64,000 nucleotides of DNA from Spirosoma profusum (GCF_014699005.1 NZ_JACWZY010000020.1:62001-126000); one strand, 5' to 3'; counted from the stretch's first letter, positions 34,465-43,876 are shown. The notes: generated by a model from the letters alone, not told the origin. Numbers and translations: made by a program.

Positions 34465-34724
34465 ATTGCTTTGCAGGTGCTACGTATCTGCTCTAAAAAG
34501 CTCATCTTTGCATGTGTAATCTAAACTCCTCTGCGACTACGTATATAGGTAAAAATCACTAATCAATCTATTGAACCCATATCTATAAAAATTACTCAAC
34601 TTCTATTTTTCGAAAACGATACCTAAATAACCTGCCTTTGCCCTAATTTTTACCGTACTTAATCCAACTACCTATCCCTACTCGTTGGCATTGCATTGCT
34701 TTGTCAGCAGCTTGGCCCACCCAT

Positions 34725-35147
34725 ATGACTGATTCATCTACCGCTTACGTACTCCTCGTCGATGATGACGAAGACGATCGTTTTCTGTTACAGGAGGTAT
34801 TCCGGCAATATTGTCCCGACTGCAAACTCAGCTGTGTTGAAGATAGCGAACAGTTACTCAATACGTTAGCCAACTCGGCTGTATTACCTGCCCTGATTTT
34901 GCTGGATCTGAATATGCCTTTCATGAGTGGTTTCGAGATGCTTCCGGCCATAAAGACGATACCCGGTTACCGCTCCATTCCAGTAGTTATACTGACCACT
35001 TCCGACCAGCCCACTGATCGCCAGAAAGCACTGGAACTCGGTGCCGACGATTTTATGACGAAACCGGCTACCCTTTATCAGTTTAATCAACTTATCCTGA
35101 AAATAAAGCAGCGATGGCTTCAGCCAGCCATAAAATCGGTTAAGTAG
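34725..35147 (+). CDS. stand-alone response regulator receiver protein
   Basis: Single receiver domain of 140 residues: acidic pocket LLVDDDEDD (10-18), phosphoacceptor Asp61 in LILLDLNMPFMSG, switch Thr in VVILTTSDQ, Lys in DFMTKPATL. Start is taken at the ATG 34725; an in-frame TTG at 34701 is less likely. Preceded by a 260-nt AT-richer gap with no other gene, followed by a partly palindromic AGTC-type spacer before the convergent mtgA. Resembles the receiver at 11823-12245. Confidence 0.92.
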   Translation: MTDSSTAYVLLVDDDEDDRFLLQEVFRQYCPDCKLSCVEDSEQLLNTLANSAVLPALILLDLNMPFMSGFEMLPAIKTIPGYRSIPVVILTTSDQPTDRQKALELGADDFMTKPATLYQFNQLILKIKQRWLQPAIKSVK

Positions 35148-35207
35148 ATTGTTGGTCAATAGTCGTCAGTCAATAGAAACACTGGACTGATGACTAACGA
35201 CTAAAAA

Positions 35208-36113
35208 TCACAGATTGCGAATGTACTTCTGCCCACCCAGGTAACGCATCTGCTGGGAAATCTGGCGTGTCCGGCGCTGAATGTAATTGGAAGGATTGCT
35301 AATAGAAAACTGTATCGGATTCGGCAATACGGCTGCAATTCGAGCAGCTTCGTTACGTGAGAGCGTTGAGGAAGGGTGATTATAATAGCGTTGGGATGCG
35401 GCTTCGACGCCAAAGGTCATAGGGCCGGTTTCCGCTACGTTCAGATACACTTCCAGTATCCGCTTTTTTCCCCAGATTAATTCGATTAGTGCGGTAAAAT
35501 ATACTTCCAGCCCTTTTCGGATGTAGCTACGTCCGTTCCAGAGAAAAACGTTTTTTGCCACCTGCTGCGAAATCGTACTGGCCCCCCGCGTACGCTTCCG
35601 TTTTTCTTTGAGTGCATCCCGGATTTCATCGAAATCGAAACCCCAATGAGTTGGAAAAGCCTGATCCTCAGAAGAAACAACGGCAAGTGCCATTTCCTTA
35701 CTAATGTCATCGTAAGAATGCCATTTTTTGTAAACATGGCCCGGCTCATTCGTTCCAACTGTATCCATCCAACGCGATACAATCAGTGGTGTGACCCAAA
35801 CCGGTACGTATTTTAGCGCGATAACGTAGCCCAGCGACACAAAAAATACCCACAGAAATACCCGCACGCACAGCTGGTAAATGATGCCCAGAATTGGCTG
35901 CTCCCGCACATAACGACGCAATTGCTCCCAGCGCGAAGCGTTCCGCACCGAAGTATATCCCGACCGAAACGGTTGCGCTGTTGACACATTAGAAGCCCTC
36001 GGACGTGGTTGTTGGGGGGGAGCGGTGCGGAATCGATTGGCTGGACGTTGTGGCTGTGGGTTCATAGGAGAATCTATTCTGCGAAAATAATAGGAAAGCC
36101 TACTCATCGTCAC
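35208..36113 (-). CDS. mtgA: monofunctional peptidoglycan glycosyltransferase MtgA
   Basis: GT51 enzyme polymerising lipid II into glycan strands at the periplasmic face. A proline/arginine-rich cytosolic tail of about 70 residues precedes one transmembrane helix (about 82-102). The GT51 site is intact: VVSSEDQAFPTHWGFD with the catalytic Glu, KRTRGASTISQQVAKNVFLW, and GKKRILEVYLNVAETG with the second Glu. No transpeptidase domain follows. Length 301; Met17 is an alternative start. The basic tail is longer than in E. coli MtgA. Confidence 0.93.
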   Translation of the reverse strand: MTMSRLSYYFRRIDSPMNPQPQRPANRFRTAPPQQPRPRASNVSTAQPFRSGYTSVRNASRWEQLRRYVREQPILGIIYQLCVRVFLWVFFVSLGYVIALKYVPVWVTPLIVSRWMDTVGTNEPGHVYKKWHSYDDISKEMALAVVSSEDQAFPTHWGFDFDEIRDALKEKRKRTRGASTISQQVAKNVFLWNGRSYIRKGLEVYFTALIELIWGKKRILEVYLNVAETGPMTFGVEAASQRYYNHPSSTLSRNEAARIAAVLPNPIQFSISNPSNYIQRRTRQISQQMRYLGGQKYIRNL

Positions 36114-36175
36114 TCAATAGCTCAATTTAAGCGACTCACGCAAAAAAAACGGTTACTCCGAAAAATAAGGAGAGA

Positions 36176-37297
36176 TTACTCTACAAACAACGTAGCAGCC
36201 ACTCGATCGGCAAAAAGTTTACCCACCGGGGTCAGCAGAAGCTGGTCGCCCTGACGGGTAAGCCAGCCGGTAGCATACATGGCCGCGAGGTCGCGGGCCT
36301 GCGTCTGGGCAAAATCAGCCCCAAGCAGCATCGTCAACTGGGCTAGCGAACACCCCCACTGGGTGCGCAGTCCCGTCAACAAATAATCGTTTACCTGATC
36401 GGCAAGAGAGAGTTTTTCAACAGTAGCGGGTACGTTGCCTTGTTGAATTTCGGAGATATAACGAGAATTATTAGCAATGTTGTATTGCCGCGAATAACCA
36501 TTATACGAATGGGCACTTGGCCCGACTCCCAGATAGGGTCGACGCTGCCAATAAGCTGTGTTATGACGGGCGTATTGGCCCGGTTTGGCAAAATTCGAAA
36601 TTTCGTAATGTTCGTAACCCGCACTTGTGAGTGCCTGGACCAATTCCTCAAATTCGTCGGCTGCTAATACCTCATCGGCCGCCGGAAGCTGCCCTTTCTT
36701 CTGCCATCGTCCAAAGGCGGTATCTGGCTCGATCGTCAACGCGTAGGCCGACAAATGGGGCACGTTCAAGGCCAGCATTTTATATAAATCTTCCTGCCAT
36801 TTGTCTTTTGAACGATTGGGAATGCCGTAAATTAAATCGACACTCAGGTTATCGAAACCGGCTGCCTGTGCCAAAGCGACACAAGCCTGAGCCTCAATTG
36901 CCGTATGCGCCCGGTTCATCCAACGTAGCGCCGACTCGTCGAACGTTTGAATACCAATGCTCAACCGATTTACGTACCGACGTAGCATTTGAAGTTTTTT
37001 CGGGTCCAGATCATCGGGATTGGCCTCCAACGTAATCTCGGCAGTTGGCGAAACCGTAAAGTATTGCTCAATGGTTGTCATGAGCTGAGCTAATTCCCAC
37101 TCGGTCAGCAGCGACGGTGTCCCTCCGCCCAGATAAATGGTAGAGAGTTCACGCTTCGGCAGATGCGATTTTTGCAGACTAATTTCCGCACAAATCGCAT
37201 CTACCAACACGGATTTTCGACTCAAATTAGTGCTAAAGTGGAAATCGCAATAATGGCAAGCCTGCTTGCAAAAAGGGATATGAACGTAGAGATGCAT
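36176..37297 (-). CDS. hemW: radical SAM heme chaperone HemW-like protein
   Basis: Radical SAM protein of the HemN/HemW group, 373 residues. The 4Fe-4S motif CKQACHYCDF (C-x3-C-x2-C) lies at residues 10-19 after LYVHIPF; STIYLGGGTPSLL, TLEANPDDL and RLSIGIQTFDESALRWMNRAH follow as in HemW. The extra cysteine of true HemN (CxxxCxxCxC) is absent (Phe in that place), which fits heme transfer rather than coproporphyrinogen oxidation. Start at 37297 (MHLYVHIPF). A GNAT gene lies 43 nt upstream on the same strand. Confidence 0.93.
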   Translation of the reverse strand: MHLYVHIPFCKQACHYCDFHFSTNLSRKSVLVDAICAEISLQKSHLPKRELSTIYLGGGTPSLLTEWELAQLMTTIEQYFTVSPTAEITLEANPDDLDPKKLQMLRRYVNRLSIGIQTFDESALRWMNRAHTAIEAQACVALAQAAGFDNLSVDLIYGIPNRSKDKWQEDLYKMLALNVPHLSAYALTIEPDTAFGRWQKKGQLPAADEVLAADEFEELVQALTSAGYEHYEISNFAKPGQYARHNTAYWQRRPYLGVGPSAHSYNGYSRQYNIANNSRYISEIQQGNVPATVEKLSLADQVNDYLLTGLRTQWGCSLAQLTMLLGADFAQTQARDLAAMYATGWLTRQGDQLLLTPVGKLFADRVAATLFVE

Positions 37298-37340
37298 GAG
37301 CCGAAAGCAGAGAAAGAACAGTAGGACGTTTTGTTTGCAC

Positions 37341-37793
37341 TTATAATTTCTTCTCCAGAACAATAGTCAACCCGCGTTTTCCCTGAACCGTTCCAACAAT
37401 ATCGAAGCCGTGTTGCAGATTCATGATGAGCATGGAACGCCACTGATTATAAGTCTGCGTCCGGATGGTCTGGTATCCGTGCTGGCGGCACCATTCGTGC
37501 TGGCGTTTCATCAGCTCCGAGGCAATGCGCTGCCCTCGAAAATCAGGATGAACGCCCCCAAGCCAGCTATAAAATTCGCCGGGCTGACGCTCGTAACCGA
37601 GTTTACAACCAACAACCCGCTCGCCCACTACAGCCAGTTCAAATTGTAATCCGGTACGTTTCAGGTGATACTGAAGCTGGTCTGAAAACTCCTCCCGAGA
37701 TTGATTGGCAAATACATCAATGAGCAACGCAAGCAGTGAGGTTGCCAGGGGCTCAGGCGGTAAATTTTCGTAGGATAAAAAACGCAGTTCCAT
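37341..37793 (-). CDS. GNAT-family N-acetyltransferase
   Basis: Acetyl-CoA-dependent transferase of 150 residues. The core is FELAVVGERVVGCKLGYE, then WLGGVHPDFRGQRIASELMKRQHEWC with the pyrophosphate-binding R/QxxGxA-type loop GQRIAS, and a final strand GLTIVLEK. Acceptor not identifiable. It lies directly upstream of hemW in the same direction and may share its transcript, though no functional link is evident. Confidence 0.88.
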   Translation of the reverse strand: MELRFLSYENLPPEPLATSLLALLIDVFANQSREEFSDQLQYHLKRTGLQFELAVVGERVVGCKLGYERQPGEFYSWLGGVHPDFRGQRIASELMKRQHEWCRQHGYQTIRTQTYNQWRSMLIMNLQHGFDIVGTVQGKRGLTIVLEKKL

Positions 37794-37838
37794 TCAGCGA
37801 AAATGCAGAAAAGAACCTGTCGACCCAAATAAGCAAGA

Positions 37839-37997
37839 CTACCGATCAGGGCATTTCTTGCATCGCTTGCCTTTTTTGTACTTCTTGCAGCACTTTTTCA
37901 GTACGCATTCATGCCCCAGAAACGGGTTCGACTGCATTGGCGATTTCGACGTAGCGTCGACAGTAAAACAATCAGCTATAACAGCTTCAGCGTTCAT
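37839..37997 (-). CDS. tiny Cys/Lys-rich protein
   Basis: 52-residue protein MNAEAVIADC... with a strikingly basic, cysteine-rich end: HECVLKKCCKKYKKGKRC followed by KKCPDR. No signal peptide. A full promoter (TTG at 38046-38048, 19-nt gap, TAATTTTG at 38019-38026) lies just upstream; it fits a start at 37997 and rules out the longer frame beginning at 38030. The pattern of six or seven cysteines among lysines suggests a metal- or nucleic-acid-binding peptide; I recall similar short basic tails in Bacteroidota proteins but cannot name a family. Divergent from the DUF4198 gene. Confidence 0.7.
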   Translation of the reverse strand: MNAEAVIADCFTVDATSKSPMQSNPFLGHECVLKKCCKKYKKGKRCKKCPDR

Positions 37998-38018
37998 GCT
38001 CACGAGTTGATTGAACAC

Positions 38019-38048
38019 CAAAATTAACATTCTTTAGATTCATTACAA
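38019..38048 (-). promoter_or_regulatory. Bacteroidota-type promoter for the Cys/Lys-rich gene
   Basis: On the minus strand TTG, 19 nt, TAATTTTG. Expected transcription start is near 38012, giving a leader of about 15 nt. Confidence 0.7.
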
Positions 38049-38057
38049 ATAAAATTC

Positions 38058-38909
38058 ATGAAATATTGTTTATGGATCGTCAATAGGCTAATACCTAACG
38101 TATTAAAATTCAGAAAAATAGCCAGTGCTACGTTTGTTTTCGGGCTTAGTTTGTGTCTTGTTTTTGGTCATGAGTTCTGGCTTCAACCTTCCCGCTTTTT
38201 TGCGGATGTGGATGATAAAATAAGCCTGCAAGTGCTGGTTGGTGAAGGATTTCAGGGCGAGCGGTCGGAAGGGAAAAAGAATCGAATTATTCAGTATCGA
38301 CACTACATTGGCCAGAGCAGTACCGACTTATCCTCTGCCCTAACCGGTGATTCGTATGGCGATGTTACAGTGTCTCTGAAATCGGAGGGCACGCACCTGT
38401 TTAGTTTTACCAATACGCCTAAATTTCTGACCATGAAGCCCGATAGTTTTCTACTTTATCTTGAGGAAGATGGTCTTGATAACACCATTGCAGCTCGTAA
38501 ACAACAAGGTAATACCGACAAACCCAGCCGCGAACTCTATCAGCGATGTGTGAAAACACTGGTGCAGGTGGGCTCGAAACCCGATGATACGTTTGCCAAA
38601 AATACCGGCATGAAACTGGAAATTATCCCGACTAAAAACCCGTATGCGCAACGCCCAGGCGACGAAGCTCTATTTACGATTCTCTTCGACAATAAACCGG
38701 TGGAGGGAGCGCTGGTACGTTACTGGAACCGTAATACAGCGAATAAATTGACGGAAGAAAAGCAGCGTTCAGACAAACAGGGGCACGCTACGTTTAAGCT
38801 TCGGGCCGGCAGCAATATGATTAGTCTGATCAGGATGGTTCCTCACGAGAATAAAGCGGAGGCCGATTGGCATAGCTACTGGGGCAGTCTGACGTTTGGG
38901 TGTCAGTAG
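38058..38909 (+). CDS. DUF4198 (NikM/CbiK-like periplasmic) protein
   Basis: Exported 283-residue protein. A long N-terminus contains a hydrophobic signal at about 22-37, ending before HEFWLQPSRFF, the typical opening of DUF4198 proteins, whose His directly follows the cleavage site and is thought to bind a metal. The rest is two beta-sandwich repeats, the second with EIIPTKNPYAQRPGDEALFTILFDNKPVEGALVRYWN. In other bacteria the family accompanies nickel or cobalt uptake. No transporter is adjacent here; only the divergent Cys/Lys-rich peptide gene, so a metal link is suggestive only. Confidence 0.85.
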   Translation: MKYCLWIVNRLIPNVLKFRKIASATFVFGLSLCLVFGHEFWLQPSRFFADVDDKISLQVLVGEGFQGERSEGKKNRIIQYRHYIGQSSTDLSSALTGDSYGDVTVSLKSEGTHLFSFTNTPKFLTMKPDSFLLYLEEDGLDNTIAARKQQGNTDKPSRELYQRCVKTLVQVGSKPDDTFAKNTGMKLEIIPTKNPYAQRPGDEALFTILFDNKPVEGALVRYWNRNTANKLTEEKQRSDKQGHATFKLRAGSNMISLIRMVPHENKAEADWHSYWGSLTFGCQ

Positions 38910-38960
38910 TCGTAGAAGTAGCGTTTTCAAGTATACAGATTTTTTCTTCTGCCGTTACGT

Positions 38961-39500
38961 ATGAACAATACACCACCCATAGAAACGCGTGAGGTTTGGC
39001 TTCGTGGGCCACTACCCGACGTACCACCGCTACTTCAACCCATTGCGCACGCCCTTATGCAGGCTCGTGAAGAGGTCAAAACGTTACTGGGCGATTTTCC
39101 CGAAACATTACTTTGGGAGCAACCTACCAATCCCCGAAACGGACACCAACTCGCCAGCGCCGGTTTTCATCTGCAGCATCTGACGGGCGTTCTCGACCGA
39201 CTTTTTACCTACGCTCGTAGGGAACCGTTATCCGATCAACAACTTGCTACGTTAGCTGTTGAGGGAAAGCCGACTGAGCCACGACCAACCGGTCAGGAAA
39301 TGATACGTCAGTTCAATGAACAAGTTGAGAAAGCACTTTTTCAACTCCGACAAACCGACGAGCGTACACTCACGGAGGTACGTAGCGTCGGGAGGTCGCA
39401 ATTACCTTCAACTGTAATTGGCCTGCTGACACATTCGGCGGAGCATACCATGCGACACGTCGGTCAATTGCTGGTAACTTCCCAACTGATCGCAACGTAA
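38961..39500 (+). CDS. DinB-like four-helix protein
   Basis: 179-residue protein of the DinB/YfiT metal-binding helical bundle type. Histidines expected at the metal site are in GFHLQHLTGVLDRLF (about 73-87) and HSAEHTMRHVGQLLV (about 158-172). Members act in thiol transfer or are stress proteins. It starts 51 nt after the DUF4198 stop and is followed by a strong bidirectional terminator. Substrate unknown. Confidence 0.85.
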   Translation: MNNTPPIETREVWLRGPLPDVPPLLQPIAHALMQAREEVKTLLGDFPETLLWEQPTNPRNGHQLASAGFHLQHLTGVLDRLFTYARREPLSDQQLATLAVEGKPTEPRPTGQEMIRQFNEQVEKALFQLRQTDERTLTEVRSVGRSQLPSTVIGLLTHSAEHTMRHVGQLLVTSQLIAT

Positions 39501-39535
39501 CGATGTAGTCTAAGAGGCTGTGTGTCTAATTTACA

Positions 39536-39572
39536 TAGAAAAAGCGCAGGTCAATGACCCGCGCTTTTTCTA
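39536..39572. terminator. strong bidirectional terminator
   Basis: Perfect 12-bp arms TAGAAAAAGCGC and GCGCTTTTTCTA (39536-39547, 39561-39572) with a smaller inner stem GGTC/GACC. It ends the DinB-like gene and, from the other side, the OmpA-family gene. Confidence 0.9.
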
Positions 39573-39646
39573 TTATAGCCTATTTCATGCTTTTACTTTT
39601 TTGTCAGTAATCGCCGTTGGCGATTTAGAATCTTAGCCACTACGTC

Positions 39647-41929
39647 TTATTGTACGGCTACAATTTTAAACTCAGTACGCCGGTTCTGCTGGTGTTCGCC
39701 CTCGCTACAGTTTACGCCATCTACGCAACCATTCAGGATTTCGCTTTCTCCGTAACCCTTGGAAATCAGTCGACTGGAAGGCACTCCTCGCGATACCAGG
39801 TAATCAAGTGCTGCGCGAGCCCGGTTTTCCGACAGGCGAATATTATAGGCATCAGTTGCGCGAGCGTCGGTATGCGAACGTAGTTCTATTTGCATCTGCG
39901 GGTATTCCTTCAGAATAGCCAGTACGTGGTCAAGTTCCCGGGCAGCATCCGCACGGATGAAGAATTTATTCAAATCGTAATAGATGTTCTTCAACTGGAA
40001 TACATCGCCAACGCCGTACAAACCAAGCGAATCCGTTACAACACGTGTACTTTTCTTGGTCTTATTATACTTGGCTTTTTTAGTAGCGTAGCGATCTTTC
40101 TGAGCCGTAATGGTGTAAGGCGCGTTCGGCTTCATATCGAACTCATAGCCGCCATCTGGTCCAGTCGTAACGGTCTGCTCTGATTTATCCTTTTCGTTAC
40201 GTAGCGTCACTTTCACACCCGTCGCTGGCTGCTGGTTCACCTCGGTTTTGATTACGCCTTTCACCAGGGTATTTTCCGACCGTTCCAGATAAATCGATAC
40301 GTTCATTACCGGTTTTTGCGACTGCGTCAACGTAGAGAAGCGAACGCTGTTCATCGCAAAGCCCTCTTTAACAGCCTTGAATTCGTATTCGGTGTTCGAA
40401 TCGACGCACAGGTCGGCACGGCCTTCTACGTTCGTTAGGCGTAGGTCCTGATTCACGCCATTACGCATGATACGTACATCGGCGTTTTCGAGTGCTGTTC
40501 CGGTTTTGGCATCGTACACAAAAATATTGAGTTGTTTGCAGTTCCGGCGGAACGCATAAATATCATCGTCGCTGACGCCCTTTTTGCGATTGCTGCTAAA
40601 ATAACCCGTCGTTTGGCCTTTATCCGTGATGATACCAAAGTCATCTTTTTCAGAATTAATCGGCGCTCCTACGTTCTGTACTCCTTTGTAAGCAACACCT
40701 TCACGTAGTTCGGCAATAAATACATCCAGGCCACCCAGACCTTCGTGCCCATCGGACGAAAAGTAAAGATTATCGCCTTCCGCTACGTAGGGGAACATCT
40801 CATTTCCCTCCGTATTGATTTCTTTACCCATGTTTACGGGCGTGCCCCACTGGCCGTTATTGTATTCTACTACGTAGATATCCGTGCCGCCAAATCCGCC
40901 CGGCATATCCGATGCAAAATAGAGTTTGGTGTTGTCGGGTGAGAACGCAGGGTGACCTACGGAGTATTCGCTACTATTGAATGGAAGCTCTTTTACCTCG
41001 ACCCATTTTCCGTTCTTATTCACGGAAGAATACAATTTTAATTTTCTTACACCGTCATTGCTTTTCCCTGCTTTCCCCTTACTTCCATTGTTACGGGTAA
41101 AGACAATTACGTTCTGATCTTTGGTGAAGGTCATGGGGCCTTCGTGGTATTTTGTATTAAGGGTCCGGCTGAAAATTTCGGCTTTTGTCAGTTTTTGCCC
41201 GTCAGCTCCGAATTCTTCGGCAGGAACTTTCCCATCACCACCGCTACCGAGTACAGCTGAGCCCGGTGAACGTTTTACTTCCGTAATAGGAACATGCAAC
41301 TGATTGGTATCGGGGTGGAAATAGAGGTCCAGAAATGGCGTCTGGTTCCAGTTGAAAACACGTTTGATAACGCCCCCTTCATCGCGCGACGATACAAAGA
41401 CTAACCCGCCTTTGTAAAACATCGGGCTGAAATCGGCTTGACGTGAATTGATCGGAAGATTGTATAATCGGTAGGAAGACGAATCCTGGTAAAAGCGACT
41501 CATGTCCATGTACGAAACCGTATAACGGCGTCCACGGAGATCCTGACCCTGTTTTTCACCATACAGGCTATACATTTTCTGGGCTTCGCGGTACTTTCCG
41601 TTCTGAGCCAGTGCCTGCGCAAAATACATATAGATTTCACTGTCCAGGTCAGTGTAATTTTTGGTCAGTTCGCTATACACCCGTTCTGCATTACGCGTAT
41701 CCTGCAACTTGCGATAGCTGTACGCCAGCTTAATCATCGCATCACGCGTCTCGGCGGGGTCTTTCTTTTTGTCAGCGCGCAAAAACTCCTCATACGCCCG
41801 CACCGCGTTGACATAGCTGAAATTATCAAACTGCTTATTGGCCGCTCGTAACTTCGCACTTTGTGCCTGAACACCCAGGCTCCACAAGGCCAGTCCTGCC
41901 AGTAGCAGAACCCGTACAATTCGGTTCAT
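39647..41929 (-). CDS. PorE-like OmpA-family protein (TPR, beta-propeller, CRD, OmpA)
   Basis: Outer-membrane-associated periplasmic protein of 760 residues with the PorE order of domains: signal peptide (MNRIVRVLLLAGLALWSLGVQAQ), TPR-like helices (about 25-130), a PD40/WD40-like propeller (about 150-440, with PAFSPDNTKLYFASDMPGGFGGTDIYVV and similar blades), carboxypeptidase-regulatory-like domains (KQLNIFVYDAKTGTALENADVRI, LVKGVIKTEVNQQPATGVKVTL), and an OmpA peptidoglycan-binding domain ending in NRRTEFKIV. PorE of the type IX secretion system has this order; paralogues with other roles exist. Start at 41929 fits the promoter and signal peptide. Confidence 0.85.
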   Translation of the reverse strand: MNRIVRVLLLAGLALWSLGVQAQSAKLRAANKQFDNFSYVNAVRAYEEFLRADKKKDPAETRDAMIKLAYSYRKLQDTRNAERVYSELTKNYTDLDSEIYMYFAQALAQNGKYREAQKMYSLYGEKQGQDLRGRRYTVSYMDMSRFYQDSSSYRLYNLPINSRQADFSPMFYKGGLVFVSSRDEGGVIKRVFNWNQTPFLDLYFHPDTNQLHVPITEVKRSPGSAVLGSGGDGKVPAEEFGADGQKLTKAEIFSRTLNTKYHEGPMTFTKDQNVIVFTRNNGSKGKAGKSNDGVRKLKLYSSVNKNGKWVEVKELPFNSSEYSVGHPAFSPDNTKLYFASDMPGGFGGTDIYVVEYNNGQWGTPVNMGKEINTEGNEMFPYVAEGDNLYFSSDGHEGLGGLDVFIAELREGVAYKGVQNVGAPINSEKDDFGIITDKGQTTGYFSSNRKKGVSDDDIYAFRRNCKQLNIFVYDAKTGTALENADVRIMRNGVNQDLRLTNVEGRADLCVDSNTEYEFKAVKEGFAMNSVRFSTLTQSQKPVMNVSIYLERSENTLVKGVIKTEVNQQPATGVKVTLRNEKDKSEQTVTTGPDGGYEFDMKPNAPYTITAQKDRYATKKAKYNKTKKSTRVVTDSLGLYGVGDVFQLKNIYYDLNKFFIRADAARELDHVLAILKEYPQMQIELRSHTDARATDAYNIRLSENRARAALDYLVSRGVPSSRLISKGYGESEILNGCVDGVNCSEGEHQQNRRTEFKIVAVQ

Positions 41930-41994
41930 GATTTTTAATGAGTTAGAGAAAAACAGGACTCGCCCAAACACTAACAAATAAAGTGCCAACTTTA

Positions 41995-42026
41995 CAAAAG
42001 TACGTTTTTTCTCAGTTAGTGGGCAA
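41995..42026 (-). promoter_or_regulatory. Bacteroidota-type promoter for the PorE-like gene
   Basis: Reading leftward: TTG (42024-42026), 21 nt, TACTTTTG (41995-42002). Start of transcription near 41988 leaves a leader of about 60 nt. Confidence 0.75.
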
Positions 42027-42098
42027 AATGGTGGCGGGTTCTTATTCAAAAAATACAATTTAGCGATTTTTTTATCAATAATCCGGATACACTAATTC

Positions 42099-42536
42099 TC
42101 AACGTCGTTTTCGAACCCGAATCACCACCGAAGTAGTCGTCAGAGGAAAAGGATACGAAAGCGAACATTCAAAACGAAGGGGTGCATTTTGCAGAGGTGG
42201 GCAGTCATAGATTTCATAATTGAGATAAGGGTCAACAAAAATAGAGTAGCTATCCGTACCGTCATCCCATTTTAAGGTTCGCCTAAACTGCCCTTTGTCG
42301 TCAGTCAGTACGGTATAATCTCCGGTAGGAGAAGCCGAATATAGTCCACCTTTCGAACCAGAGAAAGTTAAAGTCACTTTGGGTAAAGGCGTTCTAGTTG
42401 AATCTTGAACTACTCCTTCTACCAGCGATGATTTGATAGAATGGTCAAAGCACGAACTGGTAAACGCCACTAAAACAACCAGCCAAACTATCTTTTTAAT
42501 AAAACGTTGGCTTACTGTTCCTTCTCCCGGCTTCAT
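42099..42536 (-). CDS. hypothetical lipoprotein with carboxypeptidase-regulatory-like fold
   Basis: 145 residues if started at MKPGEGTVSQ (42536), just 5 nt from the tilS stop. The signal FIKKIVWLVVLVAFTSSC carries a lipobox before Cys. The mature part SLVEGVVQDSTRTPLPKVTLTFSG with TDDKGQFRRTLKWDD resembles a single CRD/SpaA-like beta domain. It is likely translated in tandem with tilS. Function unknown; perhaps an envelope accessory protein. Confidence 0.7.
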   Translation of the reverse strand: MKPGEGTVSQRFIKKIVWLVVLVAFTSSCFDHSIKSSLVEGVVQDSTRTPLPKVTLTFSGSKGGLYSASPTGDYTVLTDDKGQFRRTLKWDDGTDSYSIFVDPYLNYEIYDCPPLQNAPLRFECSLSYPFPLTTTSVVIRVRKRR

Positions 42537-42541
42537 AAATT

Positions 42542-43876
42542 CTACTGATATTGTACTTTTATAATCCTGCAAGTGTCATCCGTCACCCGAAATAAATGAG
42601 AAATACGGCGGCCGATAACCCACACAATAGCTCCTTTAGACAGCAGTACGTTGGTATTGCTACGCTCTGATCGACTTACCTTAAGATCGTTCAGCAAATC
42701 ACTTACCAACTTACTGCCCTTTAGACCAAGTGGATGAAAGCGGTCACCTTGCTGCCACGGACGAATGGTGAGCGGAAACGTAAGCTTATCGGCATCTAGA
42801 TATGCGACTGCCGAGTTGGTAGGTGGATGAAAATCAGCTGGCTTCTCAAACAACTCAAACTGAAGCGTTACGTCTCCAGGCAACGTAACAAGCTGATTAG
42901 GGTAACTATCCAGCACAATGGCAAAATCATTTCGATCAGACAGCGGCTCCAGCAGCAAACCGCTACGTTCGTGTACTATTCGATGCGTTGCTGACTGAAA
43001 CACCTGCCCGGCGGGTTTCTGGAACGTAGCCACCAACTGAGTAACCTGGTCGGCTGTAAAGCCAAACGGTTTCAGCCACTCGCCTAGCCGAAAAGCAACT
43101 TCAGAAACGCCCGTTAACTTGTCCAATGGCAGCCAGACACGCTCATTTTCTACAATGACCAGTTGCTGCCACGAGCGATTAAGTTCTTCCTGAACCAGTT
43201 TTTCAGCCGCCCGCAACTTCTCAACAGTTCGCGGCCAGGTATACCATAAACTCGGATTCAGGCTTGTTAGTACCGGTACAACGTGGTGACGGATTCGGTT
43301 ACGGGCGTATTTATCCGACTGATTAGAACTATCCTCCCGATACGTAACATGCTGTTCTTCGGCGTAAACAGTTAGTTGTTCACGCGTGGCGAAGAGCATG
43401 GGACGTATCAGATCTCCCTGGCGGACAGCAATTCCATGCAAACCAGCCAGTCCAGTACCACGCGTGAGATTGAGCAACACCGTTTCCAATACGTCGTTTT
43501 GATGATGCGCTGTGGCGATGCTAACATAGTGATGATTAATTAGCAGTTCGTTGAACCAGGCGTAACGCAATTGACGTGCAGCCATTTGAATCGATACGTT
43601 ACTTTGAGCAGCAATTGCCGTCGTATCAAAATGCGTCAAATGAAATGGAACTCCATATTCGGCGGCCTTGTTGGCCACAAATAACGCGTCGGCCTCTGAC
43701 TCATCGCCCCGCAAACCAAAGTTTACGTGAGCTATGGCAAATGACTGACCCGCGCGATGAAAAAGACGAGCCATCACCATCGAATCCAGTCCACCGCTCA
43801 CAGCCAGCAACACTCGACCGGTTGGCTCAACCAGTTCCTTACCGTTAATAAATGCTAAAAAATCCTGTTCTAACAT
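42542..43876 (-). CDS. tilS: tRNA(Ile)-lysidine synthetase TilS
   Basis: Modifies the wobble C of tRNA-Ile(CAU) with lysine. The PP-loop VLLAVSGGLDSMVMARLF (about 22-39) and HVNFGLRGDESEADA are typical, and the TilS-specific ATAHHQNDVLETVLLNLTRGTGLAGLHGI, EDSSN...ARNRIRHHVVP segments are complete. The C-terminal TilS domain reaches WVIGRRISHLFRV. Length 444. It is divergent from the OstA-like gene, 33 nt between starts. Confidence 0.95.
   Translation of the reverse strand: MLEQDFLAFINGKELVEPTGRVLLAVSGGLDSMVMARLFHRAGQSFAIAHVNFGLRGDESEADALFVANKAAEYGVPFHLTHFDTTAIAAQSNVSIQMAARQLRYAWFNELLINHHYVSIATAHHQNDVLETVLLNLTRGTGLAGLHGIAVRQGDLIRPMLFATREQLTVYAEEQHVTYREDSSNQSDKYARNRIRHHVVPVLTSLNPSLWYTWPRTVEKLRAAEKLVQEELNRSWQQLVIVENERVWLPLDKLTGVSEVAFRLGEWLKPFGFTADQVTQLVATFQKPAGQVFQSATHRIVHERSGLLLEPLSDRNDFAIVLDSYPNQLVTLPGDVTLQFELFEKPADFHPPTNSAVAYLDADKLTFPLTIRPWQQGDRFHPLGLKGSKLVSDLLNDLKVSRSERSNTNVLLSKGAIVWVIGRRISHLFRVTDDTCRIIKVQYQ

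Noticed and set aside
37915-37950. GGGTTCGACTGC, like the 3' end of tmRNA or a tRNA T-arm
   Set aside because: No acceptor or D-arm partner upstream, and the segment is within the Cys/Lys-rich coding frame.
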